DNA from: Alphaproteobacteria bacterium | Lineage (GTDB): Bacteria > Pseudomonadota > Alphaproteobacteria > Acetobacterales > Acetobacteraceae | DNA: 64,000 bases | Direction: 5' to 3' | NCBI GenBank assembly: GCA_026400815.1 | Contig: JAPLOI010000075.1 | Span: 124,001 to 188,000, forward strand | In this document: positions 1 through 7,304 of the stretch, piece after piece | How positions within the stretch are numbered: position 1 is the first letter of the stretch | How the letters are laid out: each line of letters starts with the position of its first letter | Notes under the pieces: model-generated | Told to the model about the DNA's origin: nothing | Database searches by the model: none | What the model saw: only the letters and a program-made list of their open reading frames with translations | Position numbers and translations under genes: made by a program

Positions 1-106
1 GGTGGCTGATGAGTGTCACGGGTTCGGACTGGGCGCGCACGTTGAGCGCGGGCAGGGCGAGTGCGGTGCCCAGGGCGGCGCGGCGGCCGATTTTTGTCTT
101 GGCCAT
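1..106 (-). CDS. Exported protein, N-terminus only (probable substrate-binding protein)
   Basis: Only the first 35 codons are in the window; the gene continues past the left edge. The product starts MAKTKIGRRAALGTALALP and carries a twin-arginine-like signal (G-R-R-A-A-L-G), a short hydrophobic stretch and an A-Q-S cleavage region, so it is exported. A ribosome site (AGGGG) precedes the ATG. It lies 44 nt downstream of an amidohydrolase on the same strand and probably shares its transcript. Periplasmic solute receptors often sit beside such catabolic hydrolases, which is why a binding protein is proposed. The visible mature part is too short to assign a family. Confidence 0.6.
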   Translation of the reverse strand, partial: MAKTKIGRRAALGTALALPALNVRAQSEPVTLISH

Positions 107-150
107 GGTCGTTTCCCCTTTTGGTGCCGCCCCTCTGCGGGGGCGTGCGG

Positions 151-1257
151 TTACTTGAAGCCGTACACCTCGCGTGCGTTGCCGATGAAGAAGCGCTCGC
201 GGTTCTTTGCGTCGACGTGCATCGGCAGGGCCTGGGATGGGTCGTCGAAATCCCAGTGCGGGTAGTCGGTGGCGAAGAGCAGGCGGTCCCAGCCGATCCA
301 GCCGATGGTGTCCAGCAGGTGCTCGCGGGGTTCCGGCTCCTCCATGGGCTGGGTGGTGAGCCAGATGTTGCGGTGGATGTATTCGCTGGGGGAGAGGCGG
401 AGGTGCGGGGTTTCCTGCTTGAGGATCCGCCAGTTGCGGTCCAGCCGCCAGGCCAGCGGGGGGAGCCAGGCGAAGCCGGCTTCGACCATGAGGACCTTGA
501 GGCTGGGGTGATCCTCGAACAGGCCTTCCACCACCATGGAGGAGACCTGGGCCTGGGCGGCCTGGGCGTGGCCGGTCATTTCCTCGATGTAGAAGCTGGG
601 CCAGCCGGCGGGGGTGACGGGGGTGCCGCTGTAGCCGAAGGCGTGGATGCTGACGGGCAGGCCGGCGGCGACCGCGGCGGCGAAGATGCGGCGGTAGCGC
701 TTGGCGCCCAGCGGTTCGCCGGTGCGGCCGAGGATGAGGACCTGGCAGAATTCCGGGCGGCCCGCGCAGCGTTCGATCTCGGCGACGGCGGCTTCGGTGT
801 CTTCATAGGGGATGCAGATGGAGGCGCGGAAGCGGGGCTCCTTGCCGACCAGGTCGTGGGCCTGCCATTCGTTGGTGGCGCGGCACATGGCGGCGGAGAG
901 GTAGGGGTTGGCGAAGCCCTCACCGGAGGGGGTGAGGGGGTTGATGACGGCGAAGTGGACGTTCAGCGGGTCGAAATACTGCTGGCGCATGAAATCGAGG
1001 TCGGTGCCCGGGGCGCCGCCGGGGGGCCAGGAGTCGCGCCTTGCGGCGTTGGGCTGGGCCTTGGGGTAGGGGTTCACGCCGTTCTGGTGGCCCTGGCGCT
1101 GGGACATGCCGTAGGTGGCGATGTAGTCGCGCCAGCGTTGCGGCAGGAAGCGGTCGAGATGGGAGAGATGGGGCAGCACCGGGTGCGTGTCGCAATCGGC
1201 GATGGCCATCTTGGTCATGGCGGCTGGTGCGGCCTGCGGGCGGACCTCGACGTTCAT
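151..1257 (-). CDS. Amidohydrolase-2 family metal-dependent hydrolase (paralogue 1)
   Basis: A 368-residue TIM-barrel hydrolase of the amidohydrolase-2 (ACMSD-like) family, which includes decarboxylases and hydrolases of small carboxylated or aromatic-derived compounds. The N-terminal metal site reads D-C-D-T-H (residues 21-25), and the late catalytic Asp lies in F-A-T-D-Y-P-H-W-D-F-D-D (about 328-339). The ATG at 1257 is preferred over an upstream in-frame ATG because AGGAAG sits about 8 nt before it. It is divergent from the Rieske gene at 1395. A weak sigma70-like pair (1309-1314 and 1285-1290, 18 nt spacer) could drive it. Two paralogues lie at 4958 and 6067. The substrate is unknown. Confidence 0.85.
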   Translation of the reverse strand: MNVEVRPQAAPAAMTKMAIADCDTHPVLPHLSHLDRFLPQRWRDYIATYGMSQRQGHQNGVNPYPKAQPNAARRDSWPPGGAPGTDLDFMRQQYFDPLNVHFAVINPLTPSGEGFANPYLSAAMCRATNEWQAHDLVGKEPRFRASICIPYEDTEAAVAEIERCAGRPEFCQVLILGRTGEPLGAKRYRRIFAAAVAAGLPVSIHAFGYSGTPVTPAGWPSFYIEEMTGHAQAAQAQVSSMVVEGLFEDHPSLKVLMVEAGFAWLPPLAWRLDRNWRILKQETPHLRLSPSEYIHRNIWLTTQPMEEPEPREHLLDTIGWIGWDRLLFATDYPHWDFDDPSQALPMHVDAKNRERFFIGNAREVYGFK

Positions 1258-1394
1258 GAGGCGTCTTCCTGCGCGATTTCGGGGAGGATAGGGGGAAAGG
1301 CGGGGTGTCGACAATCGGTAGCTGCGCCGTGCACCCCCGCGACAAGGCGGCTGGGATGCGGCATTATTGGGGCGATTCCAATGGGAGCGGACGG

Positions 1395-1715
1395 ATGTCG
1401 GAGAACTGGGTGCGCGTGGCGGCGGCGAGCGACGTGGCGGAGGGCACGGCCTTTCCGGTGGAGATCAACGGGCTTACGCTGGCGCTGTATCACCTGGAAG
1501 GTGGCCAGTACTACTGCACCGACAATATCTGCACCCATGCCTTCGCGCTGCTGACGGATGGGTATCTGGATGGGAACATCGTGGAATGCCCGCTTCATGC
1601 GGGGCAGTTCGATGTGTGCACGGGCAAGGGGCTTGGCGCGCCGATCGAGGAAGACCTGCAGACCTACAAGGTGAAGGTCGAAGGTGGCGAATTGCTGGTG
1701 AATTTGCCCGCCTAG
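1395..1715 (+). CDS. Rieske [2Fe-2S] ferredoxin (dioxygenase-ferredoxin type)
   Basis: A 106-residue soluble Rieske protein starting MSENWVRV. The cluster ligands are visible as C-T-H and C-P-L-H-A-G, the C-x-H and C-x2-H pairs that bind a [2Fe-2S] cluster. Its size and the Q-F-D-V-C-T-G-K segment resemble ferredoxins that pass electrons to ring-hydroxylating dioxygenases. The ATG at 1395 has GGAG 8 nt upstream; an open frame extends 5' but lacks a ribosome site. No oxygenase alpha subunit or reductase gene is in the window, so its partner is unknown. It is divergent from one amidohydrolase, and a second Rieske gene lies 2.8 kb away with two more. Confidence 0.85.
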   Translation: MSENWVRVAAASDVAEGTAFPVEINGLTLALYHLEGGQYYCTDNICTHAFALLTDGYLDGNIVECPLHAGQFDVCTGKGLGAPIEEDLQTYKVKVEGGELLVNLPA

Positions 1716-1755
1716 AGCGGGAGCCGACCTGATAGGCGGTCGGCTCCCGCTCTAG
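1712..1755. terminator. Perfect 18-bp inverted repeat over the Rieske stop codon
   Basis: Two perfectly complementary 18-nt arms (1712-1729 and 1738-1755) enclose an 8-nt loop. The left arm includes the TAG stop of the Rieske gene. It is followed by a short T-containing stretch (GTCTTTGTTT), as in an intrinsic terminator for the plus strand. Confidence 0.6.
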
Positions 1756-1769
1756 GTCTTTGTTTGAGC

Positions 1770-1816
1770 GAGCAACTTTAGCCCATCCGGCGATTCCGCC
1801 TGGTGGGCTGTTGCTC
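1770..1816. terminator. Second hairpin between convergent genes
   Basis: The outer arms GAGCAAC (1770-1776) and GTTGCTC (1810-1816) pair exactly. The interior carries a near-complementary AGCCCATC/TGGTGGGCT pair and a small GGCG/CGCC core. It abuts the stop codon of the acyltransferase on the minus strand. With the preceding hairpin it probably forms a bidirectional terminator. Confidence 0.45.
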
Positions 1817-3723
1817 TAGGGCTTTAGCGCGACATCCAGATACGTGACGGCCGAGCGCACGTAGCTGGGCCTGAGATGGACTGCGTCCTTGTAGATGGGC
1901 GTGCCGCCTGGTGTGGCGGCGGGGCAGGTGGACTTGGTGCAGAGGTGGTCGAGTGGGTCGATCACCTCGGCCCCGGCTTGGCGCGCGGTGGCCGCGAGGG
2001 CGTGCGAGATGGCGCCGTATTCCGCTTCGAGCCGCGCGCGGTCCAGCGCCATGGGGCGGGTGCCGAAGGTGAGCAGGCCGCGCGTGACGCTCTGGCGCGG
2101 GTCCAGTTCGGCGCCCCAGTGGATGTTGAGCACCAGGATGACGCGCCGGCCCTCTCCGACCCAGCGGGTGATCGTCTCGCCGAGGGCGGCCAGGGCGGCG
2201 TCTCGGCCCGGTGGTTCCGATAGGGGGGCGCTGCCGGCGGTGATACGGGGTGAGGTGAAGTGGCCCCACCACTGGGCGCCGATCACCACGGTGCTGACGC
2301 TGTGCGTTGTTATCGCTGTCTCGGCGGCTGGCATCAGGGTGGCGCAGCCTGGGAGCTTGGCGTCGCGCAGGCCGGGGATGGGCACGCAGCCGCCGCCGGT
2401 GAGGAACAGGGCTGGGCGGTGTGAGTCCGGGGCTGTGCGCAGGAGGGCGACCATGCGCGGGGCATATTGTTCGATGTTGCTGTCGCCTAGGAACAGGACG
2501 GGCGCCCCGGTGCCTGGCTGGCGGTAGAGCACCCGTCCGCCGGCGGAAAGGCGTTCCATGGTGCCGGGGTAGTCCCATTCGCCGGCGGCTTGCAGCACGT
2601 TGTCAACGCCGAAGCGGCTGGCGTAGGCGGGCAGGGCGCCCATCAGCACGGTCTGGCCGGCCAGGGCGAGTGTGGTGCAGCCTGCGACCAGCGCCATCGC
2701 GGTGCGTGGGCGCCGCCAGCCGCCGAAGCGGATTGGGCGTTCCACCCAGAGATAGGTGGCGACCGCCAGAAGTGCTGCAGCGGCGACCAGCGTGGCGCGC
2801 ACCCAGGTGGCTGGTTCGGCGCCTTCCGTGATTCGTGCCAGGGACAGCAGGGGCCAGTGCCAGAGGTAGAGCGGGTAGCTCACCAGACCCACCGCAACCA
2901 GGGCGTGGCGGGCCAGCAGCAGCCGGTTGGGCCAGGCGGCGGGGCCGGCCGCGATGACCAGCGCCGTGCCGAGCACCGGCACCAGGGCGCGCCAGCCGGG
3001 GTAGGGGGCGTGGCGGTCGAACAGGAAGGCCGTGGCCAGGATGGCGGCCAGGCCGGCCGATGCGGCCCAGCCTGCTGCCGGTATGCGCACCGGGCCCAGG
3101 CGCGCCAGCAGGACGCCGGCCAGGAGCTCCCATACGCGCGACTGCGGCAGGAAATAGGCCGCCGCCGGATTGCGGCCGGTATCCAGCAGGCCGTAGCCGA
3201 AGGATGCCGCAAGCAGCGCTGCCAGCACCGGCACTGCCCAGCGGGGACGTTTTGCCAGGCCGAGGGCGACGAGTGGGAAGACGAGGTAGAACTGCTCCTC
3301 GATCGCCAGGGACCAGAGGTGCAGCAGCGGTTTCAGCTCCGCCGCCGTGTCGAAATAGCCGCTTTCGCGCGCCAGGGTGAAGTTGGAGAGGTAGGTGGCG
3401 CCGGCCCGTACGTGGCGGCCGAGCATGCGCCATTCGTCGGGCAGCAGCAGCACCCAGCTGGCCGCCAGAGTGAACGCCAGCACCAGCAGCAGGGCCGGCA
3501 GCAGGCGCACTGCGCGGCGCGCCCAGAAATCCAGCAGGGAGAAGCGGCCACGCGCCTGCTCGGCGAAGATGATGCCGCCGATCAGCCAGCCGGAGACGAC
3601 GAAGAACACGTCCACGCCCACGAAGCCGCCGGGCACCAGCGTGGGGAAGGCGTGGAACAGTACCACCGGCACGATGGCGACAGCGCGCAGCCCATCGATA
3701 TCAGGCCGGTAGGCGACCGCCAT
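1816..3723 (-). CDS. Acyltransferase 3 / SGNH two-domain membrane O-acetyltransferase (OafA-like)
   Basis: A 635-residue protein of the OafA/YrhL family that O-acetylates surface polysaccharides or other glycans. The N-terminal half, from about residue 5, begins R-P-D-I-D-G-L-R-A and V-F-F-V-V-S-G-W-L-I, then runs through about ten hydrophobic segments (acyltransferase-3 domain) to about residue 350. The C-terminal periplasmic half is an SGNH esterase-like domain with F-L-G-D-S-N (nucleophile Ser) and a late D-A-V-H-L-R-P (Asp/His of the triad). Length and architecture are normal for the two-domain class. It faces the Rieske gene across the hairpin pair at 1712-1816. The acceptor glycan is not evident from its neighbours. 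Confidence 0.9.
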   Translation of the reverse strand: MAVAYRPDIDGLRAVAIVPVVLFHAFPTLVPGGFVGVDVFFVVSGWLIGGIIFAEQARGRFSLLDFWARRAVRLLPALLLVLAFTLAASWVLLLPDEWRMLGRHVRAGATYLSNFTLARESGYFDTAAELKPLLHLWSLAIEEQFYLVFPLVALGLAKRPRWAVPVLAALLAASFGYGLLDTGRNPAAAYFLPQSRVWELLAGVLLARLGPVRIPAAGWAASAGLAAILATAFLFDRHAPYPGWRALVPVLGTALVIAAGPAAWPNRLLLARHALVAVGLVSYPLYLWHWPLLSLARITEGAEPATWVRATLVAAAALLAVATYLWVERPIRFGGWRRPRTAMALVAGCTTLALAGQTVLMGALPAYASRFGVDNVLQAAGEWDYPGTMERLSAGGRVLYRQPGTGAPVLFLGDSNIEQYAPRMVALLRTAPDSHRPALFLTGGGCVPIPGLRDAKLPGCATLMPAAETAITTHSVSTVVIGAQWWGHFTSPRITAGSAPLSEPPGRDAALAALGETITRWVGEGRRVILVLNIHWGAELDPRQSVTRGLLTFGTRPMALDRARLEAEYGAISHALAATARQAGAEVIDPLDHLCTKSTCPAATPGGTPIYKDAVHLRPSYVRSAVTYLDVALKP

Positions 3724-3802
3724 GGATCAGCGCCGCGGCGTGCGGAGGCTGTGTGCGCGGAATGTGCCTAACGTCACGCCCATCCTCCCCGACACCGCCA
3801 GA

Positions 3803-4225
3803 TTATCGTGCCGCAAAGGGGTTCACCACGGGCACGGCGAGATCGGCGAAATGCCGTACGTTGCGCGTTGCCAGCGTCGCCCGGTGTGCCAGCGCGGTCC
3901 CGGCGATCATCGTGTCGGCCAGGTCGACCGGCCTGCCTTGCTGGCGTCTTGACGCCATCAGTGCGGCCGAGGCCTCGGCGGCGGGGCGATCGAAGGCCGC
4001 GATCCGTCCCCCCAATTCTTCCACCAGCACGGCATCCAGTGTGGCGGCCAGTCCGTCGCATCGGCGCCCCAGCGGCAGCAGGGCGAGGCCTTATCGCAGT
4101 TCCATCACCGAGACGGCCGGAATCCAGACGTCTTCGGCCGAGCACAAATCGAGCCAGCGCAGTACCGAGGTGTCGGGCTCCGCGCGCATGAGCTCCGCGA
4201 CCACGTTGGTGTCGAGCAGGATCAC
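3803..4225 (-). pseudogene. vapC: VapC/FitB-type PIN-domain toxin interrupted by an in-frame stop
   Basis: Read from the GTG at 4225, this is a 140-codon PIN-domain ribonuclease: I-L-L-D-T-N-V at the start (first acidic residue D5), V-S-V-M-E-L-R (E42) and later D-L-A-D-T-M-I-A-G-T-A (third acidic site). Codon 45, immediately after E-L-R where the family usually has Tyr-Gly, is TAA (minus-strand codon at 4093-4091). Reading resumes in the same frame with G-L-A-L-L-P and continues to a normal C-terminus, so a single nonsense change separates this from an intact toxin. It starts 9 nt after the antitoxin stop. A sequencing error or readthrough cannot be excluded. Confidence 0.8.
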
Positions 4226-4234
4226 GCGCCGGGG

Positions 4235-4504
4235 TCAGCCCTGGTCGCCGAACGGAGGCGTTCGCGGGGCGAAGCCCTTCAGCGCCATGGCCTGCGCTTC
4301 CGCCTCCGACAATCCGGTACCCCGGAACCGTGCCGCGATCCGGCTGCCGAGGCCTTGGGCGGCCGGCTCGGTGCCCATCCCCATTACCGCGCTGCGCAGC
4401 ACCTCGCGCACTTCCGCCTCCAGGCTGCGGCCGTTGCGCGCGGCCTGGGCTTTCAGGCTGTCCTTCACCCGTTCGTCGAGGTTGCGCACCACGAGCTGCG
4501 CCAT
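4235..4504 (-). CDS. vapB: VapB/FitA-type ribbon-helix-helix antitoxin
   Basis: An 89-residue protein starting MAQLVVRNLDERVKDSLKAQ, the typical N-terminus of FitA/StbC-like ribbon-helix-helix antitoxins that bind their own promoter as dimers. The middle (G-R-S-L-E-A-E-V-R-E-V-L) completes the RHH fold, and the tail would wrap the toxin. The ATG at 4504 has a strong GGAGG 6 nt upstream. The reading frame stays open further 5', but that part lies opposite other coding sequence. The antitoxin is intact although its toxin is interrupted. A 12-bp palindrome at 4527-4538, just upstream, is a likely autoregulatory operator. Confidence 0.85.
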   Translation of the reverse strand: MAQLVVRNLDERVKDSLKAQAARNGRSLEAEVREVLRSAVMGMGTEPAAQGLGSRIAARFRGTGLSEAEAQAMALKGFAPRTPPFGDQG

Positions 4505-4526
4505 GCCATCCTCCGCGATATCGTTC

Positions 4527-4538
4527 TGTGATATCACA
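4527..4538. promoter_or_regulatory. Candidate VapB operator palindrome
   Basis: TGTGATATCACA is a perfect 12-bp palindrome 23 nt upstream of the vapB ATG; a second GATATC lies at 4517-4522. RHH antitoxins usually bind short palindromes at this position. It overlaps the stop codon of the upstream Rieske gene. Assignment is by position and symmetry only. Confidence 0.4.
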
Positions 4539-4947
4539 TCTCGACGACGACGTACTGCTCCTCCACGGAGACCGGGATGGTCTCGGCCACGTAGGGGCCG
4601 TTCACCACGGCGGCGCCGGCTTCCACTTCCACCGGGTAGGTGCGGATGCGGGTTTTGTCGGGGTCGACGTAGCTCTGGCCGGTCTTGATGTCGAATTCCC
4701 AGCCGTGCCAAGGGCAGCGCACGATCTCGCCCTTGCGGGAATAGAGGTATTCGCCGGGCTGCTTGGCCTCGCGCAGGCCGGTGATCAGGCCTTCGCACAT
4801 CGGGCCGCCCTGGTGCGGGCAGCGGTTGAGCATGCCGAAATATTCGCCCTTCAGGTTGAAGATGGCGATCGGCCGCCCGCGCACGGTGACCAGCTTGCGG
4901 CCGCCCTCGGGGATTTCCTGGGCGGTGGCAACGACGTGTCGGCTCAT
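4534..4947 (-). CDS. Rieske [2Fe-2S] domain protein
   Basis: A 137-residue Rieske protein starting MSRHVVATAQEIPEGGRKL. The cluster ligands are C-P-H-Q-G-G and C-P-W-H-G-W-E-F-D, separated by a longer loop than in the 106-residue Rieske protein at 1395, so the two are distinct proteins rather than recent copies. It is the last gene of a minus-strand unit: amidohydrolase (6067-7137), amidohydrolase (4958-6070), then this gene after 10 nt. The tight spacing implies co-expression and perhaps an oxygenase-like or redox role with these hydrolases. No partner reductase is visible. The vapB operator palindrome overlaps its 3' end. Confidence 0.88.
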   Translation of the reverse strand: MSRHVVATAQEIPEGGRKLVTVRGRPIAIFNLKGEYFGMLNRCPHQGGPMCEGLITGLREAKQPGEYLYSRKGEIVRCPWHGWEFDIKTGQSYVDPDKTRIRTYPVEVEAGAAVVNGPYVAETIPVSVEEQYVVVEM

Positions 4948-4957
4948 CTTCCGTCCC

Positions 4958-6070
4958 TCAGACCGCGCACCCGCGATAGACTTGGCGGGCGTTCCCCATG
5001 AAGAAGGCGCGGCGCTGTTCCTCGCTGATCTTCATCGGCAGCACGTGCGCGGGGTCGTCGAAATCCCAGTGCGGGTAGTCGGTGGCGAAGATCAGCCGGT
5101 CCCAGCCCATCCACTCGATGGTCTCGGCGAGGCGGGTGGGGCTTTCCGTTTCTTCCATCGGCTGGGTGGTCCACCAGACCTTCTCGCGCAGGTATTCGCT
5201 GGGCAGGCGCTTGAGGTGTGGGGTTTCGCTGCGCAGGGTCTTCCAGTGCTTGTCCAGCCGCCATGCGAGCGAGGGCGCCCAGGCGAAGCCGGCTTCGATC
5301 ATCACCATCTTCAGCGCCGGGAAGCGTTCGAACACGCCTTCGATCACCAGGCTGGTGAGGCCGGCCTGCTGGCTTTGGCTGTGGCCGGTCATTTCCTCGA
5401 TGTAGTAGCTCGGCCAGCCGCCGGGGGTGATGGGGTTGCCGCCATAGCCGAAGGCGTGCACGCCGACCGGCATGCCGGCTTCCTCGGCGGCCTCGTAGAT
5501 CGGCCAGTATTTGCGGCTGCCCATCGGCTCCGCGGTGCGGCTCAGCAGCAGCACCTGGACGAAGGCGGGGTTGCCGGCGTAGCGGCGAATTTCCGCGGCG
5601 GAGGCCACGGGGTCTTCATAGGGAACAACAACGCTGGCCCGCAAGCGGTTGTCCTTGCTGGTCCATTCCGCCAACTGCCATTCGTTGGTGGCGTGGCACA
5701 GGGCGGCCGAGAGTTCCGGGTTCTGCACGCCCTGGCCGGAGCCGAGCGGGTTGAGGATGCCCAGCTCGATGTTGTTGGCATCGAGGTGCTGGCGCTGCAT
5801 GAATTCCAGCGAGCTGCCCGGGCGGCCGCCTTCCGGCGGATAGGCGTCGCGGCGCGAGGCGTTCGGCTGGCTCTTGGGATAGGCCGGGCCGACCTGCCAG
5901 CCCTGGCGCCCCGGCGAGCCGTATTCGTTGATATGGTCCTGCCAGCGCTTGGCCAGCCAGGGGTGGAAATCCTTCGGGCCCTTGCGCGCCGGGTGGATGT
6001 CGCCATCCCCGATGCCGACCTTGCTCGCCGCTGTGACCTCAGGCGTCGCCTGGGAACGGATTTCGTTCAT
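4958..6070 (-). CDS. Amidohydrolase-2 family metal-dependent hydrolase (paralogue 2)
   Basis: A 370-residue paralogue of the hydrolase at 151. Its N-terminal metal motif is D-G-D-I-H-P and its C-terminal motif is F-A-T-D-Y-P-H-W-D-F-D-D-P, identical over this stretch to paralogue 1. The internal segments I-H-A-F-G-Y-G-G-N and W-P-S-Y-Y-I-E-E-M-T-G-H are also shared, supporting duplication and divergence. The start is the ATG at 6070, which overlaps the stop of the upstream paralogue as ATGA, so the two are translationally coupled. The family acts on small carboxylates through a divalent metal. The substrate is not predictable here. Confidence 0.87.
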   Translation of the reverse strand: MNEIRSQATPEVTAASKVGIGDGDIHPARKGPKDFHPWLAKRWQDHINEYGSPGRQGWQVGPAYPKSQPNASRRDAYPPEGGRPGSSLEFMQRQHLDANNIELGILNPLGSGQGVQNPELSAALCHATNEWQLAEWTSKDNRLRASVVVPYEDPVASAAEIRRYAGNPAFVQVLLLSRTAEPMGSRKYWPIYEAAEEAGMPVGVHAFGYGGNPITPGGWPSYYIEEMTGHSQSQQAGLTSLVIEGVFERFPALKMVMIEAGFAWAPSLAWRLDKHWKTLRSETPHLKRLPSEYLREKVWWTTQPMEETESPTRLAETIEWMGWDRLIFATDYPHWDFDDPAHVLPMKISEEQRRAFFMGNARQVYRGCAV

Positions 6071-7137
6071 CCGACGGTCTCCATGAGACGGGCATAGGTT
6101 GCCCTTGGGTTGTCGATCGCGATCTTGCGGGCCAGTTCGGGGCTGAGCCCATCCGGCAGCGCCGCGTTGCCGTCGAACTGGTGGTGCGGGTAGTCGGTGG
6201 AGAACAGCAGCAGCTCGTCGCTCTGCATATGGTCGAAGAGTTTCAGCAGGCTTTCCTGGTCCGGCGGGCCATCCACCGGCTGCAGGGAGAAGCGCACGTT
6301 GCTGCGCACGATGTCGCCGGGGGCGCGATCCACCCAGGGGATCTCCATGCGCAGGCCGCGCCAGTATTTCGTCAGGCGCCAGAGATGCGCGGGCAGCCAG
6401 GTGAAGCCGGATTCCAGCAGCACGACCTTGAGGTGCGGGAACTTGGTGAACACGCCTTCGCAGATCATGCTGGTCAGCTGGGTCTGGAAGGCCTGGGCCT
6501 GGCCGACATAGTCTTCGGTGTAGTAGCTCGGCCAGCCCACGGGGGTGGGCGGGTTGTGGTAGGAGCTGCCGGCGTGGATGCCCACTGCGAGGCCGTGCTT
6601 CTCGCAGGCCGCGTAGATCGGCCAGTGGTGGCGGCGGCCCAAGGGCGTGTCGCCGGAGACCAGCAGCAGGACCTGCACGAAGCGCTTGTCGGTGGCGCAG
6701 CGGTTGATCTCGTCCACCGCCATTTCGACGTTCTGGGTGGGGACGACGATGGAGGCGCGCAGGCGGGGCTCCTTATCCAGCCACTCCTTCACCATCCAGT
6801 CGTTCACGGCCCGGGCGAAGGCGGCACCCATGTCTTCGCTGAACAGCAACTGCACGCCGTAGAGGCAGTTGGCGATGGCGACCGAGGTGCGGAACGGGTC
6901 GAGCGCCTGCCTGGCCACGGTGGCCACATCGGCGGCCGGGCGGCCGGCGGCGGGCTTCCAATCGGCGCGGCAGGTGAGGGGGGAGTTCAGCGGGTAGGAG
7001 ATCGAGTTCAGCTCGTCGATCCCGCGCATCACCACCTGCTCGCGCCAGTGGTCCTCCAGATAGGGCATCAGCGCCTGGACACTGGGCACCGAGGGATGGA
7101 TGTCGCAGTCGATCGCACCTTCCGGCAATGCCGTCAT
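6067..7137 (-). CDS. Amidohydrolase-2 family metal-dependent hydrolase (paralogue 3)
   Basis: A 356-residue family member and the first gene of the three-gene minus-strand unit. The metal motif is D-C-D-I-H-P; the C-terminal motif is F-S-T-D-Y-P-H-H-Q-F-D-G, so it has lost the W-D-F-D-D of the other two. It is the most divergent of the trio, with V-G-I-H-A-G-S-S-Y in place of H-A-F-G-Y. This suggests a related but different substrate. The ATG at 7137 has GGAGAG upstream. The promoter must lie in the 167-bp divergent gap to the serine hydrolase gene; no clear consensus box was found there. Confidence 0.85.
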   Translation of the reverse strand: MTALPEGAIDCDIHPSVPSVQALMPYLEDHWREQVVMRGIDELNSISYPLNSPLTCRADWKPAAGRPAADVATVARQALDPFRTSVAIANCLYGVQLLFSEDMGAAFARAVNDWMVKEWLDKEPRLRASIVVPTQNVEMAVDEINRCATDKRFVQVLLLVSGDTPLGRRHHWPIYAACEKHGLAVGIHAGSSYHNPPTPVGWPSYYTEDYVGQAQAFQTQLTSMICEGVFTKFPHLKVVLLESGFTWLPAHLWRLTKYWRGLRMEIPWVDRAPGDIVRSNVRFSLQPVDGPPDQESLLKLFDHMQSDELLLFSTDYPHHQFDGNAALPDGLSPELARKIAIDNPRATYARLMETVG

Positions 7138-7304
7138 CTCACGTCTCTCCCGCGGCCCGCATCGGGGCCGAGCGTATCTTATTCCGTGAACAGTAAACCC
7201 ATTCCGTCGCGCCGGTCATCCCCGTTGGCCCGCATGCCCGGGGCAATTCCCTCGCACGCCCGAACGTCCTAGGTTGTTGCCATCCAAGCGCCGAGGATTC
7301 CGCC

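Noticed and set aside
7138-7304. Promoter boxes in the divergent gap between the amidohydrolase and serine hydrolase genes
   Set aside because: Only weak matches with poor spacing were found; nothing convincing enough to list.
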